The position numbers and the translations under genes were made by a program. Of a stretch of DNA of 64,000 bases, positions 26,168 through 35,065 are shown one piece after another. Position 1 is the first letter of the stretch, and every line of letters begins with the position of its first letter. The notes under the pieces are model-generated. The model worked only from the letters and a program-made list of their open reading frames with translations. It had not been told where the DNA came from and searched no databases. The DNA comes from Rugamonas apoptosis (GTDB lineage: Bacteria > Pseudomonadota > Gammaproteobacteria > Burkholderiales > Burkholderiaceae_D): NCBI RefSeq assembly GCF_014042355.1, contig NZ_JACEZU010000012.1, positions 62,001-126,000 of the forward strand. The letters are read 5' to 3'.

Positions 26168-26277
26168 GGCATGTATTTTATACCAGCGGTTGAAACTGTA
26201 AGCGCAGATTACCGGCTACCGGGAAGTAATTGGGACGCCCATACTGTGTTCATCAACCAACCCGAAAGGAAATCATC

Positions 26278-27021
26278 ATGAATACCAATCTGAACGGTAA
26301 AGTCGCTTTCATCAATGGCGGTTCGCGCGGCATTGGCGCCGCCACCGCCCGCCGGCTGGCCCGTGACGGCGCCACTGTGGTCATCGGTTACGCCGCTTCG
26401 GCCAGCGCCGCCGAAGCACTGGCCGCCGAGATCACAACGGCCGGCGGCACGGCGGTGGCGGTCCGGGCCGACGCCAGCGATGCCACCGCGCTCACCGATG
26501 CCATCAACAACGCCGCGGCGCGTTTCGGCCGGCTGGATATCCTGGTGAACAGCGCCGGGGTGTTGCTGATGGGCCCGCTCGATCAGTTCTCGCTGGAGGA
26601 TTTCGACAAAACCGTGGCGGTCAACGTGCGCGCCGTTTTTGTCGCCGCGAAGGCGGCCGCCGCGCACATGACGGAGGGCGGGCGCATCATCAACATCGGC
26701 AGTACCAATGCACAGCGCATGCCTTTCGCCGGTGGTGCGGCTTACGCGATGAGCAAGTCCGCGCTGAGTGGCCTGGTGAAAGGTCTGGCACGCGACCTGG
26801 GCGGCCGGAATATCACCGTCAACAACGTCGCGCCAGGTCCGATCGATACCGATATGAATCCCGCCCATAGCGACTTCGCGACTTCCCTGCACGGACTGAT
26901 GGCGTTGCCGCGCCACGGACGCGCTGATGAAGTCGCCGCCATGGTCGCCTACCTGGCTGGCCCAGAGGCCGCTTTCGTCACCGGTGCGGACCTGCTGATC
27001 GATGGCGGCTTCGCGGCCTGA
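26278..27021 (+). CDS. Short-chain dehydrogenase/reductase
   Basis: A 247-residue NAD(P)-dependent oxidoreductase. The cofactor motif NGGSRGIG (13-20), NSAG, the catalytic Ser in NIGS and the Tyr-x-x-x-Lys in YAMSK are present, and the C-terminus LLIDGGFAA is standard. AAAGGA at 26265-26270 supports ATG 26278. It is divergent from the LysR gene, the usual arrangement for a regulated dehydrogenase responding to a small molecule. The substrate is unknown. Confidence 0.87.
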   Translation: MNTNLNGKVAFINGGSRGIGAATARRLARDGATVVIGYAASASAAEALAAEITTAGGTAVAVRADASDATALTDAINNAAARFGRLDILVNSAGVLLMGPLDQFSLEDFDKTVAVNVRAVFVAAKAAAAHMTEGGRIINIGSTNAQRMPFAGGAAYAMSKSALSGLVKGLARDLGGRNITVNNVAPGPIDTDMNPAHSDFATSLHGLMALPRHGRADEVAAMVAYLAGPEAAFVTGADLLIDGGFAA

Positions 27022-27093
27022 TCCCAGCGCCGGCCATCACGGTCCGGGAGCGCCGCGCCAAGGCAAGGTGGGCTGGCGCTGGCTTAGAAGTCA

Positions 27094-27180
27094 TTTCAAA
27101 AAGCCCATGGCGTCGTTGTGGCGCCTTGCCGTGCAAGCGCACTGTCTTCGGCGCCACGCCTAGCCATGGTCATCTTGAAA
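27094..27180. repeat. Long imperfect palindrome between SDR and gloA
   Basis: Nested arms pair in order: TTTCAAA (27094-27100) with TTGAAA (27175-27180), CCATGGC (27105-27111) with GCCATGG (27163-27169), and GTGGCGCC (27118-27125) with GGCGCCAC (27150-27157). The whole folds into one hairpin of about 87 bases. It lies between convergent genes and may be a bidirectional terminator or an interspersed palindromic element. Confidence 0.55.
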
Positions 27181-27187
27181 CAACTTC

Positions 27188-27595
27188 TTACAGGCCGGCG
27201 CCGGCGCCGTCGAACTGGCGTTCGATCAGTTCGATCTTGTAGCCGTCCGGGTCGGTCACGAAGGCGATCACGGACGTGCCGCCTTTCACCGGACCCGGTT
27301 CGCGCGTGACATTGCCGCCGTTGGCCTTGACGGCCTCGCAAGCGCGCACGATATCTTCCGCCGAAATGGCCAGGTGACCGTAGGCCGTGCCCATCTCATA
27401 GCTGGTCACGCCGTAGTTGTAGGTCAGTTCCAGTTCCGCATGCTCGGGATTGGCGCCATAGCCGAGGAAGGCCAGCGTGTATTTGTATTCCGGGTTGTCG
27501 CTGGTGCGCAGCAGTTTCATGCCCAGCACCTTGGTGTAGAAATCGATCGAACGTTGCAGGTCGCCTACCCGCAGCATGGTGTGCAAAATACGCAT
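27188..27595 (-). CDS. gloA: Lactoylglutathione lyase (glyoxalase I)
   Basis: Converts the hemithioacetal of methylglyoxal and glutathione to S-lactoylglutathione. The 135-residue protein has all four metal ligands at the E. coli GloA positions: H5, E56, H74 and E122. The E. coli-like length indicates the nickel-type bacterial enzyme. It acts in the cytoplasm in methylglyoxal detoxification. It stands alone, 72 bases from the OsmC gene on the same strand. Confidence 0.94.
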   Translation of the reverse strand: MRILHTMLRVGDLQRSIDFYTKVLGMKLLRTSDNPEYKYTLAFLGYGANPEHAELELTYNYGVTSYEMGTAYGHLAISAEDIVRACEAVKANGGNVTREPGPVKGGTSVIAFVTDPDGYKIELIERQFDGAGAGL

Positions 27596-27667
27596 GGTGG
27601 TCTTTCATGACGGTGGAGAGTAAGCCGCATTCTATGCGTTTTGGCGCAACCATGCCGGGCCGGGGCC

Positions 27668-28093
27668 TTATTGATCCAGCCGCACATCCAGCGTGATATT
27701 GGCGTTCAACAGGCGCGACAACGGACACTCCAGCTTGGCCTTGAGCGCCGCCCGTTCGAACGCGGCCTGGCTGGCGCCGGGAATGAAGGCGATCAAATTC
27801 AGGTGCACCGAGCCGATCTGGTAATCGTCGCCCGCTTTGCCCAGCGAGACGGTAGCGGTGGTGATCAGGCTGCGCGGCTTCATGCCGGCGGCGGCCAATT
27901 CGCCCGCCAGCGTCATGGTGAAGCAGGCCGCGTGGGCCGCGCCCAGCAACTCCTCCGGGTTGGTGCCGGCGTCGTGTTCGTAGCGGCTGTGGTAGCCGTA
28001 GGAGACGTTGTCGAGGATGCCGCTCTCGGTCGCCACCCTGCCGCTGCCGCCTTTCAGGTCGCCGCTCCAGACGGCCGTTCCAGTGCGTTTCAT
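27668..28093 (-). CDS. osmC: OsmC family peroxiredoxin
   Basis: A 141-residue thiol-dependent organic hydroperoxide reductase. The two redox cysteines are C57 (AACFTM) and C123 (LECPLS), a spacing very close to E. coli OsmC (59 and 125). The N-terminus KRTGTAVWSGDLKGGSG is also OsmC-like rather than Ohr-like. The start with GGAGCACATC upstream is chosen over a longer frame of low-quality sequence. It protects against organic peroxides and osmotic stress. Confidence 0.9.
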   Translation of the reverse strand: MKRTGTAVWSGDLKGGSGRVATESGILDNVSYGYHSRYEHDAGTNPEELLGAAHAACFTMTLAGELAAAGMKPRSLITTATVSLGKAGDDYQIGSVHLNLIAFIPGASQAAFERAALKAKLECPLSRLLNANITLDVRLDQ

Positions 28094-28189
28094 GATGTGC
28101 TCCTGTTGTGCTTGCGATGGGCCATCATGGCGCCGCCGCCCGCGCGCCTCCGTACGGGCACGCACATAAGGCGCGCTGGGAACACTGCC

Positions 28190-29560
28190 TCAGCGGGCCT
28201 TGGGCGTGATGCGCCACACGGTGTTGCCCACGTTGTCGGCCACCAGCAGTGCGCCGTCGCGGGCCACGGCCACGCCCACCGGACGGCCATGGGCCGTGCC
28301 GTTGCGATCGAGGAAACCGATCAGGAAATCGCGCGGCGGACCCGATGGCACACCGTTGGCGAACGGCACGAAGATCACCTTATATCCGCTGGGCGGGCGC
28401 CGGTTCCATGAGCCGTGCTGGCCGATAAAGGCGCCATCGCGGTAGCTGGGCGGAAACAGCTGGCCACGATAGAAGGCCAGCCCCAGCGACGCCGTGTGCG
28501 CGCCCAGCGCGTAGTCGGGCGCCACGGCGCGCTCCACCAGGTCGGGCCGCGTGGGCGTGACGCGCTGGTCCACGTGGGCGCCGAAATAGCTGTACGGCCA
28601 GCCGTAGAAGGCGCCGTCGCGCACGGACGTCAGGTAGTCCGGCACCAGGTCGTTGCCCAATTCATCGCGCTCGTTGACGGTGGTCCACAACTGGCCGCTG
28701 CGCGGTTCCCAATCCATGCCGACCGGGTTGCGCAATCCGGTCGCGTAGGGGCGCGCCTGGCCGCTGGCGAGATCGAACTGCCAGATGGCGGCGCGGCCCG
28801 TTTCCGCCTGTGGGCCATTGTCGCCCACGTTGCTGCTGGAGCCGACACTAATGTACAGGGTGCGGCCATCGGCAGTGGCCAGCAGGTTGCGGGCCCAGTG
28901 CTGGTTCTGCGGGCCGGCCGGCAAGTCCAGCACCTTGCTGCCGGGCGTGGTGATGCTGGTCTGGCCGTCCTGGTACTCGAAACGCAGCACGGCGTCGGTG
29001 TTGGCCACGTACAGCGCGTGGCCGGCCAGCGCCATGCCGAATGGCGATGCGAGCTGGTCGAGGAACACATTGCGCTCGATCGCCATACCGTCCGTCGCCA
29101 CGCCGCGCAGCAGGGTGATGCGATCCGCCGAGGCGACGCCCGCACCGGCTTTCTTCATCATGTGGCGCGTGATCATGCCGCGTACGCCGTGGCCCGCGTT
29201 GGGGTGCCCGGGGGCGTTGGTTTCGGCCACCAGCACGTCGCCATTGGGCAACACGTACAGCCAGCGCGGGTGGTCCAGGTCGCGCGCATACGCTTGCACC
29301 TGAAAGCCGGCGGCGGGCACGGGCCGCTCGTCTTCACGCCAGCGCGCCACGGGGGCGACGGCGACTGTCGGAATAAGCGACCGTTCCGGCTCGGGCAGGG
29401 CAGGGTGGGGACCGAAGCCGGGCGGGTATTGGGGCTGGGCCGGTGCGGGGACGCAGGCCAACGCCAATAACAAGCCCGGGACTAATAACCATGGGACTAA
29501 CGACCTTGGGACTGACAACCCTGGCACTAACGGCCGCGCCAACATGTGCGTGCGCATCAT
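28190..29560 (-). CDS. PQQ-type sugar/sorbosone dehydrogenase-like beta-propeller, secreted
   Basis: A 456-residue precursor with a long hydrophobic leader, then a six-bladed propeller of the soluble glucose/L-sorbosone dehydrogenase family. Family segments include ARDLDHPRWLYVLPNGDVLVAE, here given by its key parts LDHPRWL and GDVLVAE, then YISVGSSSN, GLRNPVGMDW and HGSWNR. It should act in the periplasm; whether it binds PQQ cannot be decided by eye. The leader contains four copies of a five-residue repeat encoded by a 15-base DNA repeat. It starts 12 bases after the preceding 78-residue gene and is probably co-transcribed with it. Start is uncertain among several nearby ATGs. Confidence 0.78.
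   Translation of the reverse strand: MMRTHMLARPLVPGLSVPRSLVPWLLVPGLLLALACVPAPAQPQYPPGFGPHPALPEPERSLIPTVAVAPVARWREDERPVPAAGFQVQAYARDLDHPRWLYVLPNGDVLVAETNAPGHPNAGHGVRGMITRHMMKKAGAGVASADRITLLRGVATDGMAIERNVFLDQLASPFGMALAGHALYVANTDAVLRFEYQDGQTSITTPGSKVLDLPAGPQNQHWARNLLATADGRTLYISVGSSSNVGDNGPQAETGRAAIWQFDLASGQARPYATGLRNPVGMDWEPRSGQLWTTVNERDELGNDLVPDYLTSVRDGAFYGWPYSYFGAHVDQRVTPTRPDLVERAVAPDYALGAHTASLGLAFYRGQLFPPSYRDGAFIGQHGSWNRRPPSGYKVIFVPFANGVPSGPPRDFLIGFLDRNGTAHGRPVGVAVARDGALLVADNVGNTVWRITPKAR
29474..29533. repeat. Four-copy 15-base tandem repeat in a signal-peptide coding region
   Basis: The core GGGACTAA recurs with a 15-base period at 29478, 29493, 29508 (GGGACTGA) and 29523 (GGCACTAA). On the minus strand it encodes LVPGL, SVPRS, LVPWL and LVPGL units inside the leader of the propeller protein. 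Because the unit is a multiple of three, copy-number change would alter leader length without a frameshift. Confidence 0.7.
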
Positions 29561-29572
29561 GGCCGCCGTCGG

Positions 29573-29809
29573 TCAGTCGCGCCGCACGTCCCGCTTGGGC
29601 GCGGCGCCGCCGGGGTGGGGGCGGGTGGGCTTGACTTGCTCCACGCCGCGCACGCCATGCAGGTCCGTGTCGACCAGCCCGCGTTCCAGATCGCTGCTCG
29701 CCTGTTCAATGATCTTGCGCGGAGGCGGCGGCGTTTCCGTCGTTTCGTCGCGTTCATGCGGCAAATGATCGCCGCCCTGGACAGTGCCGGGCTTGCTCGT
29801 GGTCGCCAT
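29573..29809 (-). CDS. Small hydrophilic hypothetical protein (78 residues)
   Basis: A charged, proline-rich protein without hydrophobic segments. It begins MATTSKPGTVQGGDH and ends with a basic tail, PKRDVRRD. AAGGCACC lies upstream of the ATG. No domain is recognised. It is divergent from the DUF3667 gene and 12 bases upstream of the propeller gene on the same strand. The low complexity suggests a disordered protein. Confidence 0.55.
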   Translation of the reverse strand: MATTSKPGTVQGGDHLPHERDETTETPPPPRKIIEQASSDLERGLVDTDLHGVRGVEQVKPTRPHPGGAAPKRDVRRD

Positions 29810-29974
29810 GATGGTGCCTTTCAGATAAGGCTTGAAGTTTTCATCATAGCGCGCCCACTGCCCGATGGTCGCGCAATTGGGAGCGCTTGCCCGCCGGTGC
29901 GTAGCGCGGTGCCGCGATGCTGTCTTTTTGGGGTCAAACTCGGTTACCATTTCGCCATCTTTGAATTTACGACC

Positions 29975-30967
29975 ATGCCGGTCCCCGTTAGTGAAGGATG
30001 CACCTTGAAACCTGAACTGCACGCCGCCCACGCCCATGGCCACACGGCGCCGTCCCGCTGCGCCAATTGCCAGGCCACCGTCAGCGGCAACTATTGTCAT
30101 CAGTGCGGGCAGGAGACAGTGCTGCATCCACCCAGCACGCGCGAATTCCTGCACGAGTTCATCGGCCATTACGTGGCGCTGGAAGGCAAGCTGTGGGGCA
30201 CGCTGGGACGGCTGCTGTTCCGGCCCGGCGCGCTGACCAATGAATATGTGCGGGGCCGGCGCGTGCGTTTCGTCCAACCATTGCGCCTGTACCTGACCTT
30301 GAGCGTGTTGTTCTTCGCGCTGATCAAGCTGGTCAATCCCATCAACCTCGCCAGTTCGGAAGCGGCGACGTCCGCGGCGGCCACCCCGGCCACGCACCAT
30401 GTGGCGCAGGCCCAAGCCCAGGCCCACGCCGCGCCCGCCAAGCCGCAGCGGGGCGAGGTGGTGTTCTTCGACGACGATGGCGAAGGCGATCTGCTGGTCA
30501 CGGGCCTGAAGGGTTTCTGGCCGGCCGGCGCGGACAAGCTCAAGCATCAGGAGCAATACCTGTCCGGCCTGACGGACGCGCAACGGGTGGATGTGTTCAC
30601 GGCAGGTTTTTATCATTTTGCGCCATATGCCATGTTCCTGCTGTTGCCGTTATTCGCGCTGTATCTGAAATTGCTGTACCTGGGTTCAGGCCGGCGCTAC
30701 GGCGAGCACTTGCTGTTCGCGCTGCATGTGAACGCCTTCGCCTTCTTCCTGTTCATGTGCCTGATGTTGCCCATGCCCGGCGTCGCCCAATTCGCGCTGT
30801 GGATCTGGCTGCTCGGCTACTTGCCCTGGGCCATGCGCCGCGTCTACCAGGGCGGCAAGTTCGCCACGACCTGGCGCTGGCTGGCGCTGATGGCGGCCTA
30901 TTCCGTGACCATGGCCATCGGCTTCCTGTTCACCGTCGGCGCCGGCGTGTTGACTGCCGGCCATTGA
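29975..30967 (+). CDS. DUF3667 family membrane protein with zinc ribbon
   Basis: A 330-residue integral membrane protein. The N-terminal zinc ribbon is CANC followed by CHQCGQ (about residues 28-46). Next comes FLHEFIGHYV, typical of DUF3667, then an amphipathic region with one helix near LTLSVLFFALIKLV, an Ala/Gln-rich linker, and about four C-terminal transmembrane helices. The function of the family is unknown. The start at 29975 is the first ATG that gives a sensible N-terminus; the ribosome site is weak. Confidence 0.75.
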   Translation: MPVPVSEGCTLKPELHAAHAHGHTAPSRCANCQATVSGNYCHQCGQETVLHPPSTREFLHEFIGHYVALEGKLWGTLGRLLFRPGALTNEYVRGRRVRFVQPLRLYLTLSVLFFALIKLVNPINLASSEAATSAAATPATHHVAQAQAQAHAAPAKPQRGEVVFFDDDGEGDLLVTGLKGFWPAGADKLKHQEQYLSGLTDAQRVDVFTAGFYHFAPYAMFLLLPLFALYLKLLYLGSGRRYGEHLLFALHVNAFAFFLFMCLMLPMPGVAQFALWIWLLGYLPWAMRRVYQGGKFATTWRWLALMAAYSVTMAIGFLFTVGAGVLTAGH

Positions 30968-30986
30968 GAGGCTGAGGCGGCTTCGC

Positions 30987-31031
30987 TTGCCAGCGCCCGG
31001 TCGCCGCACTATACTGTGCGCATATACAGTA
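30987..31031 (+). promoter_or_regulatory. LexA-controlled promoter of nadK-recN
   Basis: TTGCCA (30987-30992), a 17-base spacer and TATACT (31010-31015) form a sigma-70 promoter. Overlapping its -10 is TACTGTGCGCATATACAGTA (31012-31031), which matches the LexA consensus CTGT-N8-ACAG with TA on both flanks. Repressor binding would block the promoter. The leader to nadK is long (about 140 bases). No other structure was recognised between 31032 and 31164. Confidence 0.85.
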
Positions 31032-31164
31032 TTCGACGGTTGAGTCGTGCAGGCGTGCGGCCGGGTATCCGGCCAGCGCGTGGCGGCCGCGCGGTTTATG
31101 GCAGAAGCGGGCGTTATCGGTTACTCTGCTGCGTGTCGCTCCCCCTCACTACGCCGAGATCCCT

Positions 31165-32067
31165 ATGCCTGACTTGCATGTCCCGTTCCACACCATCGCG
31201 CTCGCTGTCCGCCAGAACACGGACGGCATCGAGGAATCGGTGGGCCGCATCGTTTCCTTCCTGGAGCGCCGGGGCCACGCGGTCGTGTTCGAGGAGGAGA
31301 CGGCATCCCATCTGGACCTGACGGGCGCCCGGGCCATGAACGCCGTCGACATCGGCGCCCACGCGGACCTGGCCATCGTGATGGGCGGCGACGGCACCAT
31401 GCTGGGCATCGCGCGCCAGCTGGCGCCGTACGATGTGCCGCTGATCGGCATCAACCAGGGCCGGCTCGGCTTCATGACCGACATTCCGCTGGACGGCATG
31501 CTGGACGTGCTGGCCAAGATGCTCACCGGCAGCTTCCAGACCGAGCGCCGTTCGCTGCTGGAAGGCCAGGTGCTGCGCGATGGCGAGGTGATCCACGTGG
31601 GCATGGCCGTCAACGACGTGGTGGTGGCGCGCGGCGCCGGCGCCGGCATGGCCGAGCTGCGGGTGGATGTGGATGGCCACTTCATGTACAACCAGCGCTC
31701 GGACGGCCTGATCATCGCCACCCCCACCGGCTCCACGGCGTACGCGCTGTCGGCCGGCGGTCCGCTGCTGCACCCCAGCCTGGGCGGCATCGGCCTGGTG
31801 CCGATCGCGCCGCACGCGCTGTCGAACCGGCCCATCGTGCTGCCCGAATCGAGCCTGATCGAGATCGAGATCATGCGCGGGCGCGACATCAGCGTCAATT
31901 TCGACATGCAGACTTTCGCCAGCCTGGTGGCGCATGACCGCATCCTGATCAAGCGTTCACCCCACACGATCACCTTCCTGCACCCGGAAGGCTGGAGCTA
32001 CTACAACACCCTGCGCGAAAAGCTGCACTGGAACGAATACCCGTCCGGCGAAGGCAAGCTCAGCTAA
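31165..32067 (+). CDS. nadK: NAD kinase
   Basis: Phosphorylates NAD to NADP. The 300-residue protein has the GGDGTML motif (residues about 74-80), the NQGRLGFMTD segment, and the conserved TPTGSTAYALSAGG loop near residue 190. The cytoplasmic enzyme is essential in most bacteria. In many Burkholderiales hrcA lies directly upstream; here it does not, and the upstream region instead carries a LexA-regulated promoter. recN follows after 45 bases, so NAD kinase would rise together with RecN in the SOS response. Confidence 0.95.
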   Translation: MPDLHVPFHTIALAVRQNTDGIEESVGRIVSFLERRGHAVVFEEETASHLDLTGARAMNAVDIGAHADLAIVMGGDGTMLGIARQLAPYDVPLIGINQGRLGFMTDIPLDGMLDVLAKMLTGSFQTERRSLLEGQVLRDGEVIHVGMAVNDVVVARGAGAGMAELRVDVDGHFMYNQRSDGLIIATPTGSTAYALSAGGPLLHPSLGGIGLVPIAPHALSNRPIVLPESSLIEIEIMRGRDISVNFDMQTFASLVAHDRILIKRSPHTITFLHPEGWSYYNTLREKLHWNEYPSGEGKLS

Positions 32068-32112
32068 CGCCGGCCCACCGACCCTCCCTCCAGCGACCAC
32101 CACTCATCCACC

Positions 32113-33798
32113 ATGCTGCGTACCCTGACCATTCGCGACTTCGTCATCGTCGACACGATAGAACTGGAATTTTCCGCCGGCTTTTCCGTCTTCACGGGCG
32201 AGACTGGCGCCGGCAAGTCCATCCTGATCGACGCGCTGACGCTGGCGCTGGGCGGGCGCGGCGACGCCAGCGTGGTGCGCGAAGGCGCGCCCAAGGCCGA
32301 CATCACGGCCGACTTCGCCGTCACGCCGCAAGCGGCCGCCTGGCTGCAGGCGAATGAATACGCGGCCGACGAGGGCGGTGCCCTGTTGCGCCGGGTGATC
32401 GACAACGCCGGCCGCTCCAAGGCTTACATCAACGGCATCGCGGCCACGGCGGCCCAGTTGCGCGAACTGGGCGACCTGCTGGTGGACATCCACGGCCAGC
32501 ACGCTCACCAATCGCTGCTCAAGGCCGACGCCCAGCGTGTGCTGCTGGACCACCAGGCCTTGCCATCATCGGCCGACGGCGGCGCGCGTGCCACGGCGGC
32601 CGACGATGGCAAGGCCGTGGCCGCCGCCTACAAGGCATGGCGCGCGCTGGCCCGCCAGCGCGAGGAATATGAAACCAACGCCGCCAATGTGCTGTATGAA
32701 CGCGAGCGGCTGGAATGGCAAGTGGGCGAGCTGGACAAGCTGGCTGTGCGCCCCGGCGAGTGGACCGAGATCAGCAACGAGCACAGCCGCCTGTCGCACG
32801 CGGCCAGCCTGCTGGAAGGGGCGCAGGAAGCGCTGGCCGTCATTTCCGAAGCGGACGACCATCCCGTGCTGTCGCAACTGTCGGCCCTGAACCAGAAGCT
32901 GGGCAAGCTGGCCGGCATCGACACGGAATTGCAAACCATCGTCGATTTGATCGAACCGGCCCGCATCCAGTTGCAGGAAGCGGCTTACGCGCTCAACAGC
33001 TATCTGGACCGCGTCGAGCTGGACCCGGACCGTTTGCGCCAGGTCGATGCGCGGCTGGAGGCGATCCACTCCACGGCCCGCAAGTTCCGCGTCACGGAAG
33101 AACAACTGCCGGAGGAACACGCGGCGCTGGCGGCCAAGCTGCGCCAACTGGCCGACGCCACCGACCTGGACGGCTTGCGCCAGCAAGAGGAAAAACTCAA
33201 GGCAACCTACCTGGCCGTGGCCCAGCGCCTGTCGGCCACGCGCGCGCAGGCCGCGCGCCAGTTGGGCGAGGCCGTCACCCGCGCCATGCAGGACTTGAAC
33301 ATGACGGGCGGCTGCTTCGAAGTGGCGCTCAATGCCTGCGAGCCGGCCAGCCACGGCCTGGAGCAGGTGGAATTCCTGGTGGCCGGCCACGCCGGCGTGG
33401 CGCCACGGCCGCTAGCCAAGGTGGCGTCCGGTGGCGAGCTGGCCCGTATCGCGCTGGCCATTTCCGTTATCACCTCCAACGCCACCACCACGCCCACCCT
33501 GATCTTCGACGAAGTGGACAGCGGCATCGGTGGCGGCGTGGCGGAAGTGGTGGGGCGCTTGCTGCGCCGGCTGGGGCAGGAACGGCAAGTGCTGTGCGTG
33601 ACCCACTTGCCGCAGGTGGCCAGCCAGGCCGGCCAGCATTTCCAGGTGGCCAAGAGCACGCTGGACAACGGCAAGACGGCCTCGCGCATCGACGTGCTGG
33701 ACGCCAAGGCGCGGGTGGAGGAGGTGGCGCGCATGCTGGGCGGGCTGGAAATCACGGCCACCACGCGCAAGCACGCGCGCGAGCTGCTGGCGTCGTGA
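32113..33798 (+). CDS. recN: DNA repair protein RecN
   Basis: SMC-like ATPase that helps recombinational repair of double-strand breaks. The 561-residue protein has Walker A GETGAGKS (29-36), a long coiled-coil middle region (about 150-370), the ABC signature ASGGELARIAL and Walker B LIFDEVDSGIGG near residue 470. Length is typical. It is the second gene of a nadK-recN unit behind a LexA box, matching the known SOS control of recN. Confidence 0.95.
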   Translation: MLRTLTIRDFVIVDTIELEFSAGFSVFTGETGAGKSILIDALTLALGGRGDASVVREGAPKADITADFAVTPQAAAWLQANEYAADEGGALLRRVIDNAGRSKAYINGIAATAAQLRELGDLLVDIHGQHAHQSLLKADAQRVLLDHQALPSSADGGARATAADDGKAVAAAYKAWRALARQREEYETNAANVLYERERLEWQVGELDKLAVRPGEWTEISNEHSRLSHAASLLEGAQEALAVISEADDHPVLSQLSALNQKLGKLAGIDTELQTIVDLIEPARIQLQEAAYALNSYLDRVELDPDRLRQVDARLEAIHSTARKFRVTEEQLPEEHAALAAKLRQLADATDLDGLRQQEEKLKATYLAVAQRLSATRAQAARQLGEAVTRAMQDLNMTGGCFEVALNACEPASHGLEQVEFLVAGHAGVAPRPLAKVASGGELARIALAISVITSNATTTPTLIFDEVDSGIGGGVAEVVGRLLRRLGQERQVLCVTHLPQVASQAGQHFQVAKSTLDNGKTASRIDVLDAKARVEEVARMLGGLEITATTRKHARELLAS

Positions 33799-33875
33799 CG
33801 GCGGGGGGAATATGCATCCCCCCGGGCTGGTCAACTTAACTATAATGGCAAGCTCCGCCCACCACCCCGCTCGCC

Positions 33876-34982
33876 ATGACCTTTCTTCCAGAACCACCCC
33901 ATACGCACGGCAAGCTGCCGCGCAGCGCCGTCGTCTTGGTCAACCTGGGCACACCCGATGCGGCCACCCGGCCCGCCGTGCGGCGCTACCTGAAGGAATT
34001 CCTGTCCGACCCGCGCGTGGTGGAAATTCCCCGTGCCGTGTGGTGGTGCATTTTGAATTTGATCATCCTGCCTTTCCGCTCGGGCAAATCGGCCGCCAAG
34101 TACGCGTCGATCTGGACCCGGGAAGGCTCGCCGCTGAAAGTGTATACCCAGCAACAGGCCCAATACCTGCAAGGCTTGCTGGGCGAGCGGGGCCACGATG
34201 TGAAAGTGGTCATGGCCATGCGCTACGGTTCTCCTTCCTTGCCCGAAGTGCTGGGCCAGTTGCAGGCTGACGGTTGCGAGCGCATCGCCGTGCTGCCTGC
34301 TTACCCGCAATATTCCGGCACCACCACCGGCTCCATTTATGACGCCGTGTTCGGCCACTACGCGCGGGTGCGCAACGTGCCCGAGCTGCGCTTCGTCAAG
34401 CATTACCATGACCACGAAGGCTATCTTGGCGCGTTGGAACAGTCCGTGCTCACCCACTGGGACGCCAATGGCCGCCCCGATAAACTGGTCATCAGCTTCC
34501 ACGGCGTACCCAAGCGCACCTTGTTGCTGGGCGACCCTTACCACTGCGAATGCCTGAAGACGGCCCGGCTGCTGGCGGCCCGCCTCAAGCTGACGCCGGA
34601 GCAATATGTGGTCACCTTCCAGTCCCGTTTCGGCAAGGCCGAGTGGCTGCAACCGTACACGGCGCCCACCATTCAGCAACTGGCGCGTGACGGCGTGCGT
34701 CGGGTGGATGTGTTGTGCCCCGGCTTCACCAGTGATTGCCTGGAAACGCTGGAAGAGATTTCCATGGAAGTGAGGCACGACTTCGAAGCGGCCGGCGGCC
34801 GCGAATTCCACTACATCCCCTGCCTGAACGTGGCCCCCGGCTGGATCGCGGCGCTGGCCGATATTGCCGAACAGCATCTCGTCGGCTGGCCCACGCTGGC
34901 TACGCCGGCCCAGCGCGCGCTGCTGAAAAAAGAGGCGGAATCAAGCCGCGAGGCGGCCCTGCAACGGGGCGCCGCCGCATAA
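33876..34982 (+). CDS. hemH: Ferrochelatase
   Basis: Inserts Fe(II) into protoporphyrin IX in the last step of heme synthesis. The 368-residue protein shows VVLVNLGTPDAAT at the N-terminus, YPQYSGTT in the porphyrin site, the catalytic His in SFHGVPKR and the Glu in DCLETLEEI. Extra N-terminal residues (about 15) precede the conserved core. It follows recN by 77 bases and precedes grpE, the usual Burkholderiales order. Confidence 0.95.
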   Translation: MTFLPEPPHTHGKLPRSAVVLVNLGTPDAATRPAVRRYLKEFLSDPRVVEIPRAVWWCILNLIILPFRSGKSAAKYASIWTREGSPLKVYTQQQAQYLQGLLGERGHDVKVVMAMRYGSPSLPEVLGQLQADGCERIAVLPAYPQYSGTTTGSIYDAVFGHYARVRNVPELRFVKHYHDHEGYLGALEQSVLTHWDANGRPDKLVISFHGVPKRTLLLGDPYHCECLKTARLLAARLKLTPEQYVVTFQSRFGKAEWLQPYTAPTIQQLARDGVRRVDVLCPGFTSDCLETLEEISMEVRHDFEAAGGREFHYIPCLNVAPGWIAALADIAEQHLVGWPTLATPAQRALLKKEAESSREAALQRGAAA

Positions 34983-35034
34983 AAAGCGATATGGCGGTGC
35001 GGGGGCTGGAACTCCGCGCGCCGGCGCGGCATAA

Positions 35035-35061
35035 TCAGCACTTGGCAGTGACGAGTGCCAG
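35035..35061. promoter_or_regulatory. CIRCE-like HrcA operator
   Basis: TCAGCACTT (35035-35043), exactly nine bases, then GAGTGCCAG (35053-35061) match the CIRCE consensus TTAGCACTC-N9-GAGTGCTAA at 14 of 18 arm positions. It lies after hemH and about 340 bases before grpE, further upstream than usual for CIRCE. It overlaps a shorter TGGCA/TGCCA hairpin, so a chance or structural origin is possible. Confidence 0.45.
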
Positions 35062-35065
35062 CCTG

